Part shown: in pieces, positions 60,051 to 64,000 of the stretch
Layout of the letters: each line of letters opens with the position of its first letter
How positions within the stretch are numbered: the stretch's first letter is position 1
Assembly: GCF_000711885.1 (NCBI RefSeq)
Contig: NZ_JONK01000005.1
Coordinates: 1-64,000, forward strand
Length of the DNA: 64,000 bases
Direction of reading: 5' to 3'
Source: Chromobacterium haemolyticum DSM 19808
GTDB taxonomy: Bacteria; Pseudomonadota; Gammaproteobacteria; Burkholderiales; Chromobacteriaceae
Translations under genes and position numbers: made by a program
The notes under the pieces: model-generated
Told to the model about the DNA's origin: nothing
Database searches by the model: none
Seen by the model: the letters and a program-made list of their open reading frames with translations, nothing else

Positions 60051-60956
60051 ATGAAGAAATCAATCATGGCCCTGTTGTTGCTGGGCCTGCCCTTGTCCGC
60101 CTGGGCCAAGTTGCCGGTGGTCGCCAGCTTCAGCATTGTGGCCGATATGACGCGGGAAATCGGCGGGGATCGCGTCGAGGTGTCCTCGCTGGTAGGGCCG
60201 GATCAGGACGCCCATGTGTTCCAGCCGTCGCCGGCTGACGTCAAGAAAGTGGCGGGCGCCAAGCTGCTGGTCACCAACGGCCTGGGCATGGAGGGCTGGA
60301 TGGTGCGGCTGAGCAAGGCCGCTCATTTCAAAGGCGTGCAAGTGGAGGCGGGCAAGGGCATCAAGACTCGCGAAGCGGAGGACGAGGATCATCATGGACA
60401 TGATCACGGCCATGCCGGGCATGACCATGGAGCCATCGATCCGCACGCCTGGCACGATCCCAAGCGCGTGCTGACTTACATTCGCAACATCGAGGCCGGC
60501 CTGAGCCAGGCGGATCCTGCGGGCAAGCAGGAATACGCCCGCCGCGCCGCCGAGTACGCGGCCAAGGTGAAGGAAATGGACGCTTGGGCGGCCAAGGCCT
60601 TCGCCGCCGTGCCGGCTGCCAAGCGAAAGATGCTGACCTCGCACGACGCCTTCGCTTACCTGGGCGAGCGTTACCACCTGCAAGTGTTGGCCATTCAGGG
60701 GGTGAGCACCGAGTCCGAGGCATCGGCCAAGGCGGTGGCGCGTCTGGTGCGCCAAGTGCGGCAGGAGAAAGTGTCGGCGGTGTTCATCGAGAACATGACC
60801 GACAAGCGTCTGTTGGAGCAGTTGTCGCGCGAGGCCAAGGTGACGATAGGCGGCAAGCTGTACGCCGACGCGCTGTCCGGCCCGTCCGGCCCTGCGCCCA
60901 GCTACTTGGCGATGTTCCGCTACAATGTTGACACCATTCTGAAGTCGTTTAAATAA
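60051..60956 (+). CDS. znuA: Periplasmic zinc-binding protein
   Basis: A 301-aa cluster A-I metal-binding protein. Signal peptide MKKSIMALLLLGLPLSAWA; ligand His residues lie in QDAHVFQPSPADV (about 60), DPHAWHDPKRV (about 135) and TSHDAFAYLGERY (about 200), with a final acidic ligand around Asp280. The His-rich loop EDEDHHGHDHGHAGHDHG (about 107-124) is typical of zinc- rather than manganese-specific members. AAGGAAG precedes the ATG. Its last bases overlap the convergent next gene by 8. Confidence 0.94.
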   Translation: MKKSIMALLLLGLPLSAWAKLPVVASFSIVADMTREIGGDRVEVSSLVGPDQDAHVFQPSPADVKKVAGAKLLVTNGLGMEGWMVRLSKAAHFKGVQVEAGKGIKTREAEDEDHHGHDHGHAGHDHGAIDPHAWHDPKRVLTYIRNIEAGLSQADPAGKQEYARRAAEYAAKVKEMDAWAAKAFAAVPAAKRKMLTSHDAFAYLGERYHLQVLAIQGVSTESEASAKAVARLVRQVRQEKVSAVFIENMTDKRLLEQLSREAKVTIGGKLYADALSGPSGPAPSYLAMFRYNVDTILKSFK

Positions 60957-61614
60957 GCGCTCGCAGCAACTGCCAGGCGCCGATGCCCGCAACGACCAGT
61001 CCCGCCGTGAGGCGGACTGGTCGTTGTTGCATCCAGCGGCGCAGGCTGTCGGCAAAGGCGCCCATCAGTAAGAGATTGGGCAAGGAGCCGAGGCCGAAGG
61101 CCAACATGGCCAGCGCGCCGCCGGATGCGCTGCCGGTGGCCAGCGCCGACAGCGAAGCGCTGTAGACCAACCCACAGGGCAGCCAGCCCCAGACCATGCC
61201 GGCCAGCAAAGCCGATTGCGGCGAGCGGACCGGCAGCAGGCGTCCCAGCAGCGGCTGCAAGCGCCGCCAGATCGGCACGCCCAAGCGCTCGATCAGATTG
61301 ACCGCTCCGGACAGGCCGGCCAGGTAGAGGCCCATGGCCACCAGCATCAGGTTGGCCAACAGCGCCAACGCCAGTTGAAGGCCGCGGATGTCCAGCAGGG
61401 CAAGGCCGGTGGCGGCCAGGCCGCCCAGCAGCGCGCCGATCAGCGCGTAGCTGCCGATGCGCCCCAGATTGTAGGCCAGCATGATGCGCCAGCGGCCGGT
61501 TTCGGGGGGCAGATTCAGTGTTAGCGCGGCGACGATGCCGCCGCACATGCCCATGCAGTGACCGCCGCCCAGCAAGCCCGCCAGAAACAATATCCACCCG
61601 CTCGTTTCAATCAT
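60949..61614 (-). CDS. TauE/SafE (UreH/DsbD-like) membrane protein
   Basis: A 221-aa protein with six membrane helices. The opening LAGLLGGGHCMGMCGGIVAAL, with its GHC-x2-MC pattern, and WGWLPCGLVYSA near 143 mark the UreH-like/DsbD_2 branch annotated as sulfite exporter TauE/SafE. Relatives sit near cytochrome oxidase assembly and heavy-metal genes, so handling of copper or another metal is likely. ATG at 61614 is used. The gene is convergent with znuA; the pairing with zinc genes may be coincidental. Confidence 0.75.
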   Translation of the reverse strand: MIETSGWILFLAGLLGGGHCMGMCGGIVAALTLNLPPETGRWRIMLAYNLGRIGSYALIGALLGGLAATGLALLDIRGLQLALALLANLMLVAMGLYLAGLSGAVNLIERLGVPIWRRLQPLLGRLLPVRSPQSALLAGMVWGWLPCGLVYSASLSALATGSASGGALAMLAFGLGSLPNLLLMGAFADSLRRWMQQRPVRLTAGLVVAGIGAWQLLRALI

Positions 61615-61923
61615 GCCGCAACCTGTCTCAGAAAGCTCTATGGTAACAGAGTGGCGGCTTGGGCTTGCGCGCGCGGCGGTCATATTTGCTTTTGGCATTT
61701 ATTGCCTTTATCAAAATATTACTTGGCATCCGCTTAAAGAAAGTTATAAAAAAAATGATGGTCTTGCTGATCGACTACTGGTCAAAAGGTCAGTTTGCAA
61801 TGAGAATGCTGCTTTGGCTTCGGACCTATGCGCAATGGGTCCCCCGCTAAGGATCCAGGCGCTCGACCTGGTCAAAACATATGCATAAGCGATGTAATCC
61901 ATGGGGATAGAGTGAGGAAAAAT
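61615..61923. other. divergent promoter gap, no gene seen
   Basis: No convincing coding frame lies between the TauE/SafE gene and the enoyl-CoA hydratase. An AT-rich part (61680-61760) probably holds the promoters. Confidence 0.4.
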
Positions 61924-62709
61924 ATGGCCAAGTATCTGACACTTGAGCGGCTGGGCCAGTCAGCGATCGTGACTCTCAAAAACGCGCCGGCGAATCTGCT
62001 GACCACGGAGAGCCTGAATGAGCTGGCTACGACGATGCGGTCGCTGGATGCGGATCCGGCTGTGCGTTCGGTGGTGCTGACCGGGGCGGGCGACGCGTTT
62101 TTTTCCGCCGGCGCCGATTTGAAGCAATTCGCTTCCGGCGATGTGGCCGAGGCCGACAAGGTATTCGACGCCTTCGCCGGTGCCTTGCGCAGTTTGCAGC
62201 AATACCGCGGCGTTACCGTGGCCGCGATCAACGGCTATGCTTTGGGCGGTGGATTGGAGTTGGCGCTGGGCTGTGATTACATGGTAGCCGAGCGCGGAGC
62301 CAGGCTCGGGTTGCCAGAGGCCAAGGTGGGCATCATTCCGGCGGCGGGCGGCACCAAGACGCTGGCGGACAAGGTGGGCGTCTCCTGGGCCAAGCGCATC
62401 ATCCTGGGCGGCGAAGTGGTGACGGCCGAGAAGGCCTTGACCATCGGGCTGATCGAGGAGGTGGTGGATCAAGGCTTCGCCAAAATCGTGGCGATCAGCC
62501 TGGCCAACAAGGTGGCGAACCAAGCGCCGGGCGCGGTGGCCGCGGCTCGTCGTCTGATCGAGGAGAGCGGCAACCTGACGCTGGCCCAGCATCTGGAGCG
62601 CGAGCGCGCCGCGGTGCGTCAATTGATAGGCGGCGCGGAGCAGATCGAGGGCGTCAATGCCTTCATCGCCAAGCGCAGCCCCAGTTGGGTCGAGTCCGGC
62701 GATGATTGA
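61924..62709 (+). CDS. Enoyl-CoA hydratase/isomerase family protein
   Basis: A 261-aa crotonase-fold enzyme. The CoA/oxyanion segments SAGADLKQF (about 62) and ALGGGLELALGCD (about 106-118, containing the first catalytic Glu) and the second Glu in LPEAKVGIIPAAGGT (about 129) are present, so hydratase activity is likely. It hydrates 2-enoyl-CoA in fatty acid or amino acid breakdown; the exact substrate cannot be told. GTGAGGAAAA precedes the ATG at 61924. It is a single gene with its own terminator. Confidence 0.88.
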   Translation: MAKYLTLERLGQSAIVTLKNAPANLLTTESLNELATTMRSLDADPAVRSVVLTGAGDAFFSAGADLKQFASGDVAEADKVFDAFAGALRSLQQYRGVTVAAINGYALGGGLELALGCDYMVAERGARLGLPEAKVGIIPAAGGTKTLADKVGVSWAKRIILGGEVVTAEKALTIGLIEEVVDQGFAKIVAISLANKVANQAPGAVAAARRLIEESGNLTLAQHLERERAAVRQLIGGAEQIEGVNAFIAKRSPSWVESGDD

Positions 62710-62727
62710 ACATCGCGCATCCCATGC

Positions 62728-62767
62728 AAAACCGCCTGTCGCCGTTTCGGCCGCAGGCGGTTTGTTT
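62728..62767 (+). terminator. terminator after enoyl-CoA hydratase
   Basis: AAACCGCCTG and CAGGCGGTTT (62728-62737, 62754-62763) with an inner GC-rich loop, followed by GTTTT. Confidence 0.75.
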
Positions 62768-62788
62768 TGGTGCTCCGCTCGCGCGGTG

Positions 62789-62899
62789 TCAGTTGTAGCC
62801 TGAGAGATAGCTGACCTTGTCGTTGTTTGCGCGTCCGCTCCATTCCAGCTTGTCTCCCGCCTTGCCGCCGCCAAGCGGATACTGCGCCCAAAGGGCCTG
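62789..62899 (-). pseudogene. possible 3' remnant of a lost gene
   Basis: A 36-residue open stretch (LWAQYPLGGGKAGDKLEWSG, then RANNDKVSYLSGYN and a stop) reads like the end of an exported or binding-domain protein. A TAG immediately precedes it in frame, and no start is available. The rest of the gap 62710-63073 has no gene. It is a weak call based on protein-like composition only. Confidence 0.25.
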
Positions 62900-63073
62900 C
62901 TAATGGATCCGGGGGCGCCGCCGGGGGAGCCGAACAGCAAGGCTCCCACCGTTTGCCGTCATTCGCTGAACCATGCCGGCATGTCGAATGGCTTGTAGGC
63001 GGCGATATAAGGTTCAAGCTGGGATTGCATCTGTTGCCGTTGTATTGGCTCTCTTTCCCCCGGATGGTGCGAA

Positions 63074-64000
63074 TCAGCGTAGTTGGCGCAACAGGAAGGC
63101 GTATTCCATCGCCGCGATATCGGCCTCTTGCTGGTGGTTGGCGGCGGCGCCGTGCCCGCCCTCGGTACGTTCGAAATACTGCACCGGGGCGCCCATCGCC
63201 TGCATGGCCGCGAACATCTTGCGGGCATGGCCGGGATGGACCCGGTCATCCAGCGTCGAGGTCATGAACAGGGTGGCCGGGTAGCGCGCGTCCGGCTTCA
63301 GGTTCTGATAGGGCGAATAACGGCGGATATAGGCCCAGTCTTCCGGCAGGTCCGGGTTGCCGTACTCATCCATCCAGCTGGCCCCGGCCAGCAAGCGGTT
63401 GAAGCGGCGCATGTCCAGCAGCGGCACCTGGCAGACCACGGCGTTGAATAGTTCCGGCCGCTGGGTGAGCATCACTCCCATCAGCAGGCCGCCGTTGCTG
63501 CCTCCTTTGATCCCCAGATGGCGGGCGTTGGCCACGCCGCGCTTGGCCAGGTCCTCGGCGATGGCGGCGAAGTCGTCGTAGGCGTTCTGGCGCAAGTGTT
63601 TGCGCGCCGCCTCGTGCCAAGCCGGGCCGTATTCGCCGCCTCCGCGGATATTGGCCAGCGCGTAGACGCCGCCACGGTCCAGCCAGGCTTTGCCCAGCGC
63701 GCCGTTGTAGCGCGGGGTCAGCGACACTTCGAAGCCGCCGTAGCCGTACAGCAGCGTGGGGTTGGAGCCGTCAAGCTTGATGTCTTTGCGGCTGACCAGG
63801 AAGTAGGGTACCCGAGTGCCGTCGCGAGAGACGGCGAACCATTGTTGGATGCGGTAGGGGCTGGCGTCGAAAAAGCCGGGCTGTTGTTTCAGCGTCTGGC
63901 GTTGATCGCTGCCGGCCTCGGCCAGCGCCAGCGTCGGCGGCGTTAGAAAGTCGGTGAAGCTGTAGAAGTAGCGGTTGTCCCGATCAGGGTCGACCGCGCG
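63074..64000 (-). CDS. Prolyl oligopeptidase family serine peptidase (partial)
   Basis: The C-terminal 308 residues of an S9 prolyl oligopeptidase; the frame is open to the window edge, so the start is beyond 64000. It shows GSNPTLLYGYGGFEVSLTP, NIRGGGEYGPAWH, the nucleophile KGGSNGGLL (GxSxGG), the Asp region TSTLDDRVHPGHA and the catalytic His in TEGGHGAAAN. The full enzyme should have a beta-propeller at its N-terminus and cleave short proline-containing peptides. A signal peptide cannot be judged. Confidence 0.92.
   Translation of the reverse strand, partial: RAVDPDRDNRYFYSFTDFLTPPTLALAEAGSDQRQTLKQQPGFFDASPYRIQQWFAVSRDGTRVPYFLVSRKDIKLDGSNPTLLYGYGGFEVSLTPRYNGALGKAWLDRGGVYALANIRGGGEYGPAWHEAARKHLRQNAYDDFAAIAEDLAKRGVANARHLGIKGGSNGGLLMGVMLTQRPELFNAVVCQVPLLDMRRFNRLLAGASWMDEYGNPDLPEDWAYIRRYSPYQNLKPDARYPATLFMTSTLDDRVHPGHARKMFAAMQAMGAPVQYFERTEGGHGAAANHQQEADIAAMEYAFLLRQLR

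Overview
The window looks like chromosome from a Chromobacterium-type betaproteobacterium (Neisseriales). Pointers are the Neisseria-like 23S tail, the high-GC core genes, the large 1603-aa NAD-glutamate dehydrogenase and the coaBC-dut / radC neighbourhood. The genus is inferred from gene content and was not checked against a database.

Layout. 1-310: end of an rRNA operon (23S tail, 5S, terminator). 528-13439: core genes, namely a CHASE/PAS-like sensor kinase, an argR-aotPMQJ arginine/basic amino acid uptake locus on the minus strand, the divergent gdhB and a diguanylate cyclase. 13589-47746: the native dUTPase gene dut is split into a C-terminal piece (66 codons, left) and an N-terminal piece (85 codons, right), which together give exactly 151 aa. 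Between them lies a 33.7-kb mobile element (about 13790-47491). It has short inverted end repeats, a Tn554-like set of three tyrosine recombinases plus a small HTH/coiled-coil protein, and its own complete but diverged dut. 47795-64000: core genes resume with coaBC, radC, a DUF2844/DUF3443 pair, tyrS, a cytochrome b561 with two cytochrome c' genes, a Zur-controlled zinc uptake operon (zur, G3E GTPase, a 56-aa membrane peptide, znuCBA), an enoyl-CoA hydratase and a prolyl oligopeptidase that runs off the edge.

Cargo of the element. From the left: the replacement dut, AT-rich small genes, a 131-bp MITE-like repeat and an XRE regulator. Next comes a defence-type operon: a CapW/BrxR-like WYL repressor divergent from a ComEC-like metallo-beta-lactamase (MBL) protein, a single E2-E1-JAB fusion (Cap2+Cap3 in one chain) and a patatin phospholipase. 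It resembles type II CBASS, but there is no CD-NTase and the MBL protein sits in its place and ends in glycine. Then follow small HEPN-like and membrane proteins, two nuclease-like genes facing each other, a HipB-like orphan, a CX5R phosphatase, a T6SS cassette (VgrG, VRR-NUC effector, DUF3396 immunity), a 1519-aa SF1 helicase-nuclease with a DUF4236 membrane partner, and a decayed duplicate of the effector tail just before the recombinases.

How the parts fit. The element lands in an essential gene and supplies a substitute enzyme. It carries at least two probable anti-phage modules and one interbacterial competition cassette. The strongest candidates for undescribed biology are the CD-NTase-less WYL/MBL/E2-E1-JAB/patatin operon and the dut-replacement integration strategy.
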